Origin: Microcoleus sp. FACHB-672
GTDB taxonomy: Bacteria > Cyanobacteriota > Cyanobacteriia > Cyanobacteriales > Oscillatoriaceae
Assembly (NCBI RefSeq): GCF_014695725.1
Contig: NZ_JACJOU010000015.1
Span: forward strand, 372,001 to 436,000
Length of the DNA: 64,000 nucleotides
Direction of reading: 5' to 3'
Position numbers and translations under genes: made by a program. Of the stretch, positions 1 through 8,637 are shown piece after piece (position 1 is the first letter of the stretch; each line of letters opens with the position of its first letter). The notes under the pieces were generated by a model. That model was not told the origin of the DNA and searched no databases. It worked only from the letters and a program-made list of their open reading frames with translations.

Positions 1-1
1 C

Positions 2-277
2 CATTTGGGGATTTTGCTTTTTTGCGCTTTAAACACCGCCTTGGCTTACGGGGCGTTTGCGGAATCATTAGAACACTGGGAAGCATCACGAGTCAGTGCC
101 ATGTTAGCGTTGACGCCTGTTGTTACTTTGATATCGATTTGGCTAGTTTCGTTTTTAGCGCCAAATTTAATCCCATCAGACCGCCTCACAATTTTAGGAT
201 TAATAGGGGCAATTTTGGTTGTCTGCGGTTCAATGACGATTGCGTTAGGAAAGCGCCCTAAAGTCAACCTTGCATAG
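2..277 (+). CDS. EamA/DMT-family transporter, C-terminal fragment
   Basis: The reading frame is open from the window edge, so this is the 3' end of a gene that begins outside. About 91 residues are visible: a hydrophobic stretch (ILLFCALNTALAYGAF), then the motif-like SRVSAMLALTPVVTLI followed by two more membrane spans, ending in a short basic tail (GKRPKVNLA). The pattern A-x-S-x-x-x-x-x-x-P-V in the penultimate segments is typical of the second EamA repeat of the drug/metabolite transporter superfamily, inner-membrane exporters of small metabolites. The substrate cannot be told. The identification rests on the last three or four helices only. Confidence 0.7.
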   Translation, partial: HLGILLFCALNTALAYGAFAESLEHWEASRVSAMLALTPVVTLISIWLVSFLAPNLIPSDRLTILGLIGAILVVCGSMTIALGKRPKVNLA

Positions 278-712
278 CACAAAACTCGATAAATAAAAGT
301 TAGATATTTAGTAATGAGGTAAGTTCGTGGTAGGAGCCTCCCATTTTTGTCAATTTGTAGTGCCGGCAAGATGCCCGCTTACTGTAATCACAGGGAGCAT
401 CTTGCTCCTTGCGACAATATTTTTGCAAATTTGGGAGGCACCCTTTGAGGCAGAGGCAAGCCGGCAATCATTAATTACAGAAAATCATTTCATCACCGCC
501 GGCATCAGGGAAAAGTCACTGACACTTTAAACCGCCTTTTACCGTCTGTAGTGGTTACTAATCGCTCTTTTATCTAACTGCTCGAAAAAAGACGTTGCTC
601 TGCTTTTGCTATTTTTACACTGTTTCTCTATATGAAAAGGTGTAATTAAAATTGGCCTGATCGATCCAAAATCCGAAATCCAAAACCCAAACTGGTATAA
701 GAGGCTTGAGGA
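278..712. other. Intergenic region with a hairpin repeat and a degenerate heptamer array
   Basis: No supported gene. It holds one copy of the 111-bp hairpin repeat (333-443). A short array of the 7-nt AAAATCC type lies at about 666-693, shortly before the DUF1400 hydrolase gene. The open frame at 327-530 is simply a read through the repeat. Confidence 0.6.
333..443 (+). repeat. 111-bp dispersed hairpin repeat, copy 1
   Basis: The left end (333-353) and right end (423-443) are imperfect inverted complements: GGAGCCTCCCATTTTTGTC against CAAATTTGGGAGGCACC. The middle carries the motif TGCCGGCAAGATGCCCGCTT and a second internal palindrome, GGGAGCATCTTGCTCC. Two further copies of the same length and order are at 23388-23498 and 36807-36918. 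It contains no coding potential and no transposase, so it is best described as a miniature palindromic element. Confidence 0.8.
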
Positions 713-2506
713 ATGAACTGCCTGTTTCCAATATTATTTACCACTGCCAAACGCTCTAACCGGCGTCTAATCGCTCGCCCCACTGGCAAACGTTCAAATC
801 CGTCTAAAAGCCTGCTGTTAAACCTCAGTCTTTGGTTGCTGCCGGCAGTTTTGACGGCAACTCCAACCGTCGCAGCCGAAAGAATTTACGCTTCCTATGC
901 GGTGCTTGAGCGTTCAATTTCCATTTCCGCCTTAGAAGCCTTTGCCAAAGAAGGCAAAATCGATGAGGATTTAGCCGGCTACGCCCAGTACGCCGCACCC
1001 GAACAATTGGAACAGCTACGGGAGATTCTTTTAACGCGTGTGGATCTCTCTCCCGTCACGATTTCCCAGTTTCTTTATACCCAGCAAGGAGAAACGCTGC
1101 TCAAGCGGCTAGGGCAAGTGATCCAAACCGGCGCGCGGCAGGAGGGTGAATTTGCAATTCGCTCGGCATTGATTCTAGCAGCCGCTGATCCTGAAGGATT
1201 AACGCTGTTGAGTGTACTGCGGAAGTTTCCTACCGAGAGCATTCGCATCGACTTGCAAAGTGTCCAGCGGATTGCTCGGCAATTGCAACAAGCAATCAAT
1301 CAAACCAATCTAGCAATTGCCTTGGTTGACCGGCTTTCCACAACGGAGGCAGCCTCACAGCCTGGGTTTGGTGGCATCCCTGTGGCTGTCGATCCCGGAT
1401 CTTCTGAGTTTCCGGTTGCGCTTGGTGGCCAGTTAGATTTGTGGCGGGCTGGGCCTTTCACTAGCGAAGTGAAATCCATTGAAATCACCATTCGCAATGC
1501 CCAGATCCCAACAGCCATAACAGATGAACGGATTTTTCCTGTCGATATTTACCTGCCCCAGCAACCCACTCGCCAAGCTGCGCCGGTGATTGTCATCTCT
1601 CACGGGTTAGGCTCAGATCGCAAGACGTTTCAGTATTTAGCCACACATCTGGCGTCCTACGGCTTTGTCGTTGCAGTTCCTCAGCATCCCGGCAGCGACG
1701 CCCGACTGTTGCAAGCGTTGATCAGCGGGACAGCCAGTGACGTTGCAGAACCCACAGAATTTGTCTATAGGCCGCTGGATGTGAAGTATTTGCTAGACAC
1801 ACTGACCCAGTTAGAACAAACTGATCCGCAACTGCGAGGCCGGCTCAATTTGCAACAGGTGGGAGTCCTCGGTCAGTCATTCGGCGGCTATACCTCTCTA
1901 GCGCTGGCGGGTGCGCCGATCAACTTTGACCAACTGAGACAAGACTGCGATCAGTCTAGTGAGTCTTGGAATATCTCGCTGCTGCTGCAATGTCGGGCGG
2001 CAGAGTTGCCGGCTACTGTGCAGTATGACTTAAGCGATGAACGCGTCAAGGCGGTAATCGCGATTAACCCGATTAATAGCAGCACTCTGGGGCAAGAAAG
2101 CATGAGTAAAATTCAAGTGCCGGTGATGCTGGTTGCCGGTAGCGGGGATACAGCCGCGCCGGCTTTGCCTGAACAGATTCAACCGTTTACATGGCTAACG
2201 GCACCAGAAAAGTATCTTGTTGTGATGAACGGGGGCACACACTTTTCTACCCTGGCTGAAGCAGACGGCGGGGCTGGCGTCGTACCCATTCCCTCTGACG
2301 TGATTGGCCCAGCCCCAGCCCAAGCTCGTCGCTATATTTCTGCGTTAAGTTTGGCCTTTTTTAAAACCCATATCGCGGGAGATCCGCAATACCGGCCTTA
2401 TCTGCGAGCATCCTATGCCGAAGCCATTAGCCGAGAACCCCTGTCTCTTAGTCTTATCGAATCTTTAACTGAGACTCAGCTAAATGAGGCGCTCAACCGC
2501 CGGTAG
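713..2506 (+). CDS. Alpha/beta hydrolase with N-terminal DUF1400 domain, exported
   Basis: 597 residues. A basic N-terminus is followed by a hydrophobic core at about 34-55 ending in TPTVAA, read as a signal peptide. Residues about 58-185 match the cyanobacterial DUF1400 domain (AERIYASYAVLERSISISALEAFA). The C-terminal half is an alpha/beta hydrolase of the dienelactone hydrolase/PAF-acetylhydrolase type: VISHGLGSDRKTF forms the oxyanion region, GQSFGGY carries the nucleophile at Ser389, and a late GGTHFS supplies the His. Location is probably periplasmic. The substrate is unknown; lipase or esterase activity is inference from the fold. It stands alone, with truB 122 bp downstream. The long basic leader before the signal core may mean that the true start lies a little further in. 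Confidence 0.85.
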   Translation: MNCLFPILFTTAKRSNRRLIARPTGKRSNPSKSLLLNLSLWLLPAVLTATPTVAAERIYASYAVLERSISISALEAFAKEGKIDEDLAGYAQYAAPEQLEQLREILLTRVDLSPVTISQFLYTQQGETLLKRLGQVIQTGARQEGEFAIRSALILAAADPEGLTLLSVLRKFPTESIRIDLQSVQRIARQLQQAINQTNLAIALVDRLSTTEAASQPGFGGIPVAVDPGSSEFPVALGGQLDLWRAGPFTSEVKSIEITIRNAQIPTAITDERIFPVDIYLPQQPTRQAAPVIVISHGLGSDRKTFQYLATHLASYGFVVAVPQHPGSDARLLQALISGTASDVAEPTEFVYRPLDVKYLLDTLTQLEQTDPQLRGRLNLQQVGVLGQSFGGYTSLALAGAPINFDQLRQDCDQSSESWNISLLLQCRAAELPATVQYDLSDERVKAVIAINPINSSTLGQESMSKIQVPVMLVAGSGDTAAPALPEQIQPFTWLTAPEKYLVVMNGGTHFSTLAEADGGAGVVPIPSDVIGPAPAQARRYISALSLAFFKTHIAGDPQYRPYLRASYAEAISREPLSLSLIESLTETQLNEALNRR

Positions 2507-2628
2507 CTATTAGTGTGGCCGACAGATTGGATTGAAATGCTGATGGGATGAGCGGACTTTACTAACAAAAAGTCGTAGGTCACGAGAAACAGTACAATAG
2601 CACAGGCTTTTTATCGGATGATTGTGCT

Positions 2629-3594
2629 GTGCAAGGGTTCGTAAACTTAAATAAGCCTGCCGGTTTTACCTCCCACGATTGTGTTGCGAGGATGCGCCGC
2701 CTATTGCGAATTAAGCGCGTGGGACACGCCGGCACCTTAGATCCTGCTGCCACCGGCGTCTTACCCATCGCTGTGGGCAATGCTACGCGGTTGCTGCAAT
2801 TTCTCAGGGCAGATAAGGCTTACCGGGCTACCATTTGCCTTGGCGTCCGAACGGCGACAGATGACTTAGAAGGGGAAATTCTTTCTCAGGTGCCCGTGTC
2901 TGGGTTGACTCGGGAAACCGTAGAAGAGACGCTGATGCGCTCGTTTGTGGGTAAAATCCAGCAGGTGCCACCTAACTACAGCGCGATTCAGGTGCAGGGA
3001 AAACGCTTGTATGACATGGCGCGTGCCGGCGAAACGATAGACGTGCCGGCGCGAACGGTAGAGATATTCAAAATCGAAATTTTGGACTACAAGCCGGCAG
3101 ATTTTCCTGAAATCGAGCTGACGATTGCTTGTGGCCCAGGAACTTATATTCGTGCCATTGCGCGGGATCTCGGCGCGGCTTTAAATACCGGCGGCACACT
3201 GGCCCGTCTGATTCGCACGGAAAGCAGCGGTTTTACTTTGGCAGATAGCTTGACATTTGACACGTTCAGTGGACAGCTAGAGCAAGGGGCATTTCAACCG
3301 ATTTCACCGGCAGCCGTTTTGGCACATTTAAGCGCCGTTACCTTGGCGGCACCCGAAGCGCGGCGCTGGTGTCAGGGACAAAAAATTTTAGATTTTAGGG
3401 ATTTGATTGTAAATTCCGGTGAAGATAGCAGTTTAGAATCAGTAAGTTCTAAATTTGACGAGTCACTGCAAAATCCCACAACAGTTGTGCGAGTGCATCA
3501 TGAAGATAGCCAACTTTTGGGGATTGGCAAGCTTGAGAATTTAGAAACAGAGCCGGTACTCATTCCTCAAGTTGTATTGAATCCAATCCAGTGA
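2629..3594 (+). CDS. truB: tRNA pseudouridine(55) synthase TruB
   Basis: 321 residues from a GTG start, the conserved TruB beginning (QGFVNLNKPAGFTSHDC). It converts U55 in the T-loop of tRNAs to pseudouridine in the cytoplasm. Visible motifs: GHAGTLDPAATGVLP with catalytic Asp38, the KAYRATICLG strand, YSAIQVQGKRLYDMAR, and CGPGTYIRAIARDLG. The C-terminus (from about 250) is longer and less conserved than in E. coli TruB, as is usual in cyanobacteria. A small membrane-protein gene follows after only 7 bp and may be cotranscribed. Confidence 0.96.
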   Translation: MQGFVNLNKPAGFTSHDCVARMRRLLRIKRVGHAGTLDPAATGVLPIAVGNATRLLQFLRADKAYRATICLGVRTATDDLEGEILSQVPVSGLTRETVEETLMRSFVGKIQQVPPNYSAIQVQGKRLYDMARAGETIDVPARTVEIFKIEILDYKPADFPEIELTIACGPGTYIRAIARDLGAALNTGGTLARLIRTESSGFTLADSLTFDTFSGQLEQGAFQPISPAAVLAHLSAVTLAAPEARRWCQGQKILDFRDLIVNSGEDSSLESVSSKFDESLQNPTTVVRVHHEDSQLLGIGKLENLETEPVLIPQVVLNPIQ

Positions 3595-3601
3595 AAAAAA
3601 T

Positions 3602-4036
3602 ATGGTAAATTTTGGTCTTGCATTTGTTTTATGGTTGATTGCCTTTGCTATAGGTGCCGGTAATAATTCTATCGCCGATCTGTTTATTGCCCCAGGATTT
3701 GGGGAGTACGGATCTCATGTTTATAAAATAGCCGTGCTGATCGTCGTTTTCTTTGTATTAGCGTGGATCTATGCTCGGCAAAATCGAGGAGCTACTTGGG
3801 GAAGTTCTGTCTTAGGAACGGGTTTTTTATGGGTAGGACTGTCAGCCATTGCGGATTTAATTCTTAAAGCCTATGTTTGGAATATTCCTAGACAGTGCCC
3901 GGAAACTTATAAAACCATAGTTTCAAGTACCTGTGTGCTAGCTGATTATTACATTTGGGAAGGCCGGCTTTGGATCTTGCTGTTAGTGAGCGCTTTCCTC
4001 GCACCTCTGCTTATGGGAATCCGAGCTAATCGATAA
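3602..4036 (+). CDS. Small four-helix membrane protein of unknown function
   Basis: 144 residues with four hydrophobic segments at about 3-20, 41-58, 70-88 and 123-139; the stretch between the third and fourth contains two Cys (RQCPETYKTIVSSTCVLADYY) that could form a disulfide if it faces the periplasm. It starts 7 bp after the truB stop, suggesting cotranscription, and is followed by a strong hairpin. I do not recognise the family. It looks like a real gene because of its compact start, its length and its consistent hydrophobic pattern. Confidence 0.75.
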   Translation: MVNFGLAFVLWLIAFAIGAGNNSIADLFIAPGFGEYGSHVYKIAVLIVVFFVLAWIYARQNRGATWGSSVLGTGFLWVGLSAIADLILKAYVWNIPRQCPETYKTIVSSTCVLADYYIWEGRLWILLLVSAFLAPLLMGIRANR

Positions 4037-4085
4037 AATATTTAACAGCAAATTAGATTCATAGACACCGTTTTTTAACGCGGTT

Positions 4086-4135
4086 CCTGACTTCCTTTTT
4101 CTACGTTAGGAAGTCAGGCAAAAGCTGCTTTTTTA
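4086..4135 (+). terminator. Intrinsic terminator-like hairpin after truB unit
   Basis: A perfect 11-bp stem (CCTGACTTCCT at 4086-4096 with AGGAAGTCAGG at 4108-4118) closes an 11-nt loop. A run of six T follows at 4129-4134, after an intervening CAAAAGCTGC. The U-run is some 10 nt from the stem, so termination is likely but not textbook. Confidence 0.6.
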
Positions 4136-4196
4136 GGAGTGCCGGCACTCGCGGATCACTGAGGATCTCAGGACTCAACATGACTGGAGAATTTAA

Positions 4197-6134
4197 ATGG
4201 CTGCACCACAAATAGTCCCTTACGGTTCATGGAAATCGCCCATTACCTCAGATTTAATTGTCTCTGAGACCATTGGCTTAGGCTCAATCGCCGTAGATGG
4301 AGAAGATATCTACTGGGTGGAAATGCGACCGGCAGAAGGTGGACGCAACGTGTTAGTGCAACGAACGCCACAGGGAGAAATCACGGATCGCACGCCAGCC
4401 GGTTTTAATGTTCGCACCCGTGTTCACGAGTATGGGGGTGGTTCCTTTGCCGTGGCGAATGGCACAATTTATTTTTCCAATTTTGCGGATCAGCGTCTCT
4501 ACCGGCAAACCTCAGACTCGGAACCGCAACCGCTGACGCCTGCCGGCGTGGATCTGCGCTATGCAGATGCCGCCATTGATCGGCAACATAACCGCCTGAT
4601 CTGCGTGCGGGAAGACTTCACCGGCAGCAGTCATGAGCCGGCAAATACTTTAGTTAGCATTCCTTTTGCCGGCGGTGATAGCGGTGAAGTGCTGGTTTCT
4701 GGCGACGATTTTTATGCCTCACCGCGTCTGAGTCCAGATGGTTCTCAGTTGTGCTGGCTAAGTTGGAATCATCCCAATATGCCGTGGGATGGAACGCAAC
4801 TGTGGGTGGCGCAACTCAACGCAGATGGTTCCCTGGGTGATCGTCAACAAATTGCCGGTGGCGTGGATGAATCGATTTTTCAGCCTGAGTGGTCACCGGA
4901 TGGCATTTTATACTTTGTAAGTGACCGCACCGGCTGGTGGAATCTTTACCGTTGGAATGCCGGCGAAGTCGAACCCCTGTGGGAAATGGCAGCCGAGTTT
5001 GGGCGTCCCCTGTGGGTGTTTGGGATGTGTACCTACACCTTCGCTTCTGCGGAACGTATCATCTGTACCTACACCCAGGAAGGCGTCTGGCATCTAGCAA
5101 GTCTTGACACTAAGACAAAACAGCTCGAAAAAATTGAAACGCCCTACACGGAAATTTCATCCCTACTGGTTGATGCCAAAGGTCGTGGGTTGATTTTAGC
5201 CGGCTCACCTTCCGAATCTACCGTCGTGGTTCAGCTAAATTTAGCGACAGGGGAGCTAGATGTGTTGCGTCGTTCCAGTGAAATGTCAATTGATAGCGGT
5301 TACTTGTCTACGCCGCAAACGATTGAATTCCCCACAGAGAACGGGTTAACCGCCTATGCCTTCTTCTATCCACCCCAAAATTGCGACTACACTGCGCCTG
5401 CTGGCAAAAAACCACCTCTGCTAGTAAAAAGCCACGGAGGGCCAACCGCAGCAGCTAGCAGCCGGCTGAATTTGGGAATTCAATACTGGACGAGTCGCGG
5501 GTTTGCCTTCTTAGATGTCAATTATGGCGGCAGCACCGGCTATGGACGGGAATACCGGCAACGGCTGGAGAAAATGTGGGGCGTGGTAGATGTTGATGAC
5601 TGTGCCAATGGGGCGCGCTATCTGGCTGAACAAGGTTTGGTGGATGGCGATCGGCTAACCATTGCGGGAGGCAGTGCCGGCGGCTATACAACCCTGTGTG
5701 CCCTGGTTTTTCACGATACCTTTAAAGCCGGTGCCAGCTACTACGGCGTTAGCGATTTAGAGGTGTTGGCAAGGGACACTCATAAGTTTGAAGCCCGCTA
5801 CTTAGACCGGCTGATTGGCCCTTATCCTGAACAGCAAGACCTTTATAAGCAGCGTTCTCCCATCCATTACACAGATCGTCTTTCTTGCCCGGTGATTTTT
5901 TTCCAGGGAAAGGAAGATAAAGTGGTTCCGCCAAACCAAGCCGAGATGATGGTGGAGGCGCTAAAAGCCAAAGGGTTGCCGGTTGCCTACGTGTTATTTG
6001 AGGGTGAACAACATGGTTTCCGTCGCGCTGAGAGTATAAAACGTGCGCTTGATGGGGAATTTTACTTCTATTCCCGGGTTTTTGGGTTTAAACCGGCTGA
6101 GGATATAGAGCCGGTGTTGATTGAAAACTTGTGA
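4197..6134 (+). CDS. S9-family serine peptidase (prolyl oligopeptidase/acylaminoacyl-peptidase type)
   Basis: 645 residues, no signal peptide, so cytoplasmic. The N-terminal about 370 residues are beta-propeller-like (repeats such as [17 protein letters not shown] and [16 protein letters not shown]). The C-terminal alpha/beta hydrolase domain carries the nucleophile in GGSAGGY (Ser493), the acid in [11 protein letters not shown] and the His in GEQHGFR. The oxyanion segment is KSHGGPT. Family members cleave short peptides or acylated N-terminal residues; which of these applies here is not evident. It has its own start after the upstream hairpin and no close partner. Confidence 0.92.
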   Translation: MAAPQIVPYGSWKSPITSDLIVSETIGLGSIAVDGEDIYWVEMRPAEGGRNVLVQRTPQGEITDRTPAGFNVRTRVHEYGGGSFAVANGTIYFSNFADQRLYRQTSDSEPQPLTPAGVDLRYADAAIDRQHNRLICVREDFTGSSHEPANTLVSIPFAGGDSGEVLVSGDDFYASPRLSPDGSQLCWLSWNHPNMPWDGTQLWVAQLNADGSLGDRQQIAGGVDESIFQPEWSPDGILYFVSDRTGWWNLYRWNAGEVEPLWEMAAEFGRPLWVFGMCTYTFASAERIICTYTQEGVWHLASLDTKTKQLEKIETPYTEISSLLVDAKGRGLILAGSPSESTVVVQLNLATGELDVLRRSSEMSIDSGYLSTPQTIEFPTENGLTAYAFFYPPQNCDYTAPAGKKPPLLVKSHGGPTAAASSRLNLGIQYWTSRGFAFLDVNYGGSTGYGREYRQRLEKMWGVVDVDDCANGARYLAEQGLVDGDRLTIAGGSAGGYTTLCALVFHDTFKAGASYYGVSDLEVLARDTHKFEARYLDRLIGPYPEQQDLYKQRSPIHYTDRLSCPVIFFQGKEDKVVPPNQAEMMVEALKAKGLPVAYVLFEGEQHGFRRAESIKRALDGEFYFYSRVFGFKPAEDIEPVLIENL

Positions 6135-6402
6135 ACTCGAATTTTTCTGTCTTTCAGCGGCAAAATGTTCGCGCACAGAATAATTTTTATAATTGCGCGA
6201 ACCTTTGCCGGTGAAACGGATTGAGCGGATTGTTAAGCATTTTTTACGCCTTTTGCGGGTTCGGGAGTTTTGTGTTACGACAGATTGAGCAGGCCGATTA
6301 AAATCTTTCTTGCGGTGGATTTATTCCACTGGTCAAGCTAATTAGATCTAAAGTAGCTGTGCCTGCATAATAAACACCCAACTGCAAAAGGAGATTTTGA
6401 CA

Positions 6403-6639
6403 ATGTCTAAACAAAGTGCTACCCAATTTTTATCAGTTGCTGCTCGTAATACCGAGGTTCAAGAAAATTTTAAATCAGTCAATAACCCGCAAGAATTTGT
6501 AAAAGCTGCCGAAGAGTTGGGTTATAGCTTTACAACTGACGAGTTGAAGGATGTTGTTAAAGAACACAGTGAAGGCGTTACCCTCAGAAGGAAAACCGGC
6601 ATTTGGAACTGGCTGCGTCACATTAATTGGATTGAATAA
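6403..6639 (+). CDS. Stand-alone Nif11-domain protein
   Basis: 78 residues. ATG at 6403 is chosen over the in-frame TTG at 6397 because AAGGAGA at 6388-6394 is well spaced for it. Residues 1-56 match the Nif11 domain (SATQFLSVAARNTEVQENF, then VKAAEELGYSFTTDELKDVV). The tail RRKTGIWNWLRHINWIE is the W-rich ending often seen on cyanobacterial single-domain Nif11 proteins. It lacks the GG/GA leader-cleavage motif and Cys/Ser/Thr-rich core of a lanthipeptide precursor. No LanM or peptidase-ABC gene is nearby, so a RiPP precursor role is unlikely. Function unknown. Confidence 0.85.
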   Translation: MSKQSATQFLSVAARNTEVQENFKSVNNPQEFVKAAEELGYSFTTDELKDVVKEHSEGVTLRRKTGIWNWLRHINWIE

Positions 6640-6651
6640 TCTAAATCTTAG

Positions 6652-6718
6652 AGGGCAAAGCATTCGGGGAGCAATTTATCCGAATCGGCAATAATTTCGT
6701 AACCGAATCTTTTGCCCT
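6652..6718. repeat. Palindromic dispersed repeat of the GGCAAAGCAT family, copy 1
   Basis: AGGGCAAA (6652-6659) pairs perfectly with TTTGCCCT (6711-6718). After a 2x2 internal loop, ATTCGG (6662-6667) pairs with CCGAAT (6703-6708). It begins 12 bp after the nif11 stop codon. It has no T-run, so it is not a classical terminator, though it could protect the 3' end of the message. A related palindrome lies at 45199-45263. Confidence 0.65.
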
Positions 6719-6854
6719 GAGCGAGTTGATGATAGAGTTGACACGATGTTGCTTTTGTCAATACCAAGTCATTGGCTGGCGCTCTAGAAGTCGGTTGTGC
6801 TTGGGGCGGGTTTGGTGAGCAGAAAACTCATCCCAATTTCAGAAAAGAAGGCGA

Positions 6855-6933
6855 CAGATGGGTTGGTTAGGTAGAGTAACGCGAAACTCAACAACGGCAA
6901 GCATTTGAGCCGTAGAGTTTCTCAACCCAACTG
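6855..6933 (+). other. Candidate structured RNA leader (three-way junction) upstream of rhomboid gene
   Basis: Manual folding gives an outer stem CAGATGGGTTG (6855-6865) with CAACCCAACTG (6923-6933), 10 pairs with one A-A mismatch. It encloses hairpin GTTA (6866-6869)/TAAC (6877-6880). A second arm follows: GAAACTC (6883-6889)/GAGTTTC (6915-6921), continued by ACGGC (6894-6898)/GCCGT (6909-6913). The three helices nearly abut at one junction. It ends 87 nt before the rhomboid ATG. It matches no riboswitch class I can name; a regulatory role is inference. Confidence 0.35.
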
Positions 6934-7020
6934 ACATCATGCCGGCTGAACTTCACCCTAGTCCTCGCTGATGTTGCTACGCTGGAAGCAGAAGAGACAG
7001 GCTACCCCAGAGGCAACGAC

Positions 7021-7605
7021 ATGAGCAGGGATGACACAAAATCAATTGCCCGTGAATTGAAAACCCAAGCCACGATCTTAGGTGGGTTTATCGCCCTCAT
7101 CTGGATTTTGGAACTTGTGGATCTATTTGTGTTCAGAGGAGCATTAAATTCTTATGGGATTGTACCGCGCCGAGTATTCGGGCTGCGCGGCATCCTATTC
7201 GCGCCCTTCCTTCACGGGAATTTAGTTCATTTGATGGCAAACACCATCCCCTTTCTGACGCTTGGCTGGTTGGTGATGCTGCAAGAAACCAGCGACTTTT
7301 TTGCAGTTAGCGCGGTAACAATGGTTGTCAGTGGTTTAGGTGTTTGGCTATTTGGATCGCCAGGGGTTCACATTGGCGCAAGCGCTGTAATTTTTGGCTA
7401 TCTGGGTTTTCTGCTACTGCGCGGCTTTTTTGAACGTAACATTCCCTCCATTTTCCTGTCATTAATTGTCGGCTTTTTTTACGGAGGCTTGATCTGGGGT
7501 GTATTGCCGGCACAAGTTGGAATTTCTTGGGAAGGGCACTTGTTTGGATTTTTAGGCGGTGCATTAGCTGCACGGATGTTGGCGCGGCGCAAGCAACACG
7601 TATAG
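7021..7605 (+). CDS. Rhomboid-family intramembrane serine protease
   Basis: 194 residues with about six membrane spans. Rhomboid hallmarks are present: HGNLVHLMANT in the second span region, the catalytic serine in GASAVIFGYLG (Ser121), and the catalytic histidine in EGHLFGFLGG (His173). The Ser/His dyad acts inside the lipid bilayer to cleave transmembrane substrates. The length fits the minimal bacterial form, with a short basic C-terminus (RRKQHV). No ribosome site stands out except AGAGGCAACG immediately before the ATG. The substrate is unknown. Confidence 0.93.
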   Translation: MSRDDTKSIARELKTQATILGGFIALIWILELVDLFVFRGALNSYGIVPRRVFGLRGILFAPFLHGNLVHLMANTIPFLTLGWLVMLQETSDFFAVSAVTMVVSGLGVWLFGSPGVHIGASAVIFGYLGFLLLRGFFERNIPSIFLSLIVGFFYGGLIWGVLPAQVGISWEGHLFGFLGGALAARMLARRKQHV

Positions 7606-7691
7606 GCAATTTGCCGGCAGCAATTTTTCTGTAAACAACTGCCAAGCGGGTGTAGTTAATATTCTAAAGTACAGTAATGACTGGAGGATTT

Positions 7692-7886
7692 ATGCCAGAA
7701 GATGAAGTCGTGTTTCAAATTAACGAATCGATTTTTCAGCAATTAGTGGATTGGCAAGAAAAAATCGAAGAAACCGAAATAACTGAACCGGACGAAGAAA
7801 CCCCCTGTTTCAACAGCCCCAAACCCCTGACTGAAGCAGAGAAAGCAAAGCTCACGCAATCTCGCCCAAAAGATTCAGTTAATTAA
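7692..7886 (+). CDS. Small acidic hypothetical protein
   Basis: 64 residues from the ATG at 7692, preferred to the in-frame ATG at 7677 because TGGAGG (7682-7687) sits just upstream of it. The sequence is strongly acidic in the first half (VDWQEKIEETEITEPDEETP) and hydrophilic throughout, with no membrane segment or known motif. I do not recognise it. It may be a real small soluble protein; the ribosome site is the main support. Confidence 0.5.
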   Translation: MPEDEVVFQINESIFQQLVDWQEKIEETEITEPDEETPCFNSPKPLTEAEKAKLTQSRPKDSVN

Positions 7887-7950
7887 AAGAGTGCCGGTAG
7901 AGACGCGCCTATCGCGTCTTTATCTGCCTCTCCATAACTGCATAATTCGG

Positions 7951-7977
7951 TTTTATCTGTGTTAATCTGTGGTTTTA
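7951..7977 (-). repeat. AACCACAGATTAACACAGAT-type dispersed repeat
   Basis: On the minus strand the site reads AACCACAGATTAACACAGAT followed by AAAA. Related copies are at 11891-11923 and 24971-24992. This is a short interspersed sequence, probably non-coding, in the spacer between two small genes. Confidence 0.55.
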
Positions 7978-8036
7978 ATTAATATTTCTAAACTTTAGCG
8001 CCCAATCCTTGTAAACTTTAAAATTAATTAAAAACC

Positions 8037-8303
8037 ATGCCTAAAAAACAAAAATTTCCTTACCTAGTCGGTTCCAAATGGACAGCCCAGCAAAAAATGT
8101 GGGGTTGGCGGCATTTCCAAGTTGCTAATCGAAAAAAACAAGGCGAGTGGGTATTTGCCGAAATGGTTGCTTCTTGCGATCCAGATGTCCGGTTTTGGAT
8201 TAACTCCAAAATCTTAAAAGATCGTTCTCAGTGGCAACCGGGCTGGCAATCTTTAAAAGAAATGGGTGAAATTGAAGAAGAGATAGGCTTTCATGTAGAG
8301 TAA
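8037..8303 (+). CDS. TIGR02450-family Trp-rich small protein
   Basis: 88 residues with seven tryptophans in a conserved arrangement: VGSKWTAQQKMWGWRHFQV, GEWVFAEMVASCDPDVRFWIN, DRSQWQPGWQSL. This is the TIGR02450 family of small conserved proteins found mainly in cyanobacteria and some proteobacteria; no function is established. It is soluble and basic at the N-terminus. It stands between AT-rich spacers and shows no operon partner. Confidence 0.88.
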   Translation: MPKKQKFPYLVGSKWTAQQKMWGWRHFQVANRKKQGEWVFAEMVASCDPDVRFWINSKILKDRSQWQPGWQSLKEMGEIEEEIGFHVE

Positions 8304-8637
8304 AAAGATAGGTTATAAAAAAAATAAGCTAACTCCACAAAATAATCTTAATCAGGAGCATCTTGCTACCTAAGAATACATCTGGCGGACAAAACGCTAA
8401 TACGAAATTATAATTAATTGAATTTAAAATAATATTTTAAATCACTAACATTTAAGATAAAAACAAAAATTTAAAAGCGACTCCAACCGGCTCAACGACG
8501 AGAGTGCAAGATGGATACTCAAAGCCGCGCTTGACTACGAGCGTAAATTGCCGCGAAGTTTTAAAAAAACTCAAGATTCTTTTGTACCAATCTGCGGCAA
8601 AAATAGTTTAAAAGAGTAACCGCGACAAAAAACAACG
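8304..8637. other. AT-rich intergenic region upstream of acs
   Basis: No gene seen. It contains a short fragment resembling part of the 111-bp hairpin repeat (GGAGCATCTTGCTACC near 8357). The stretch around 8400-8480 is strongly AT-rich and may hold the acs promoter. Confidence 0.4.

Noticed and set aside
327-530. Open frame of 67 codons
   Set aside because: It reads through the 111-bp hairpin repeat and has no family character or ribosome site.
6403-6639. Lanthipeptide/RiPP precursor
   Set aside because: No GG-type cleavage site, no Cys/Ser/Thr-rich core, no LanM or peptidase transporter nearby.
6653-6717. tRNA-like 7-bp acceptor stem GGGCAAA/TTTGCCC with about 65-nt span
   Set aside because: No anticodon arm and no T-loop GTTCRA motif; the inner pairing continues the same hairpin, fitting a palindromic repeat.
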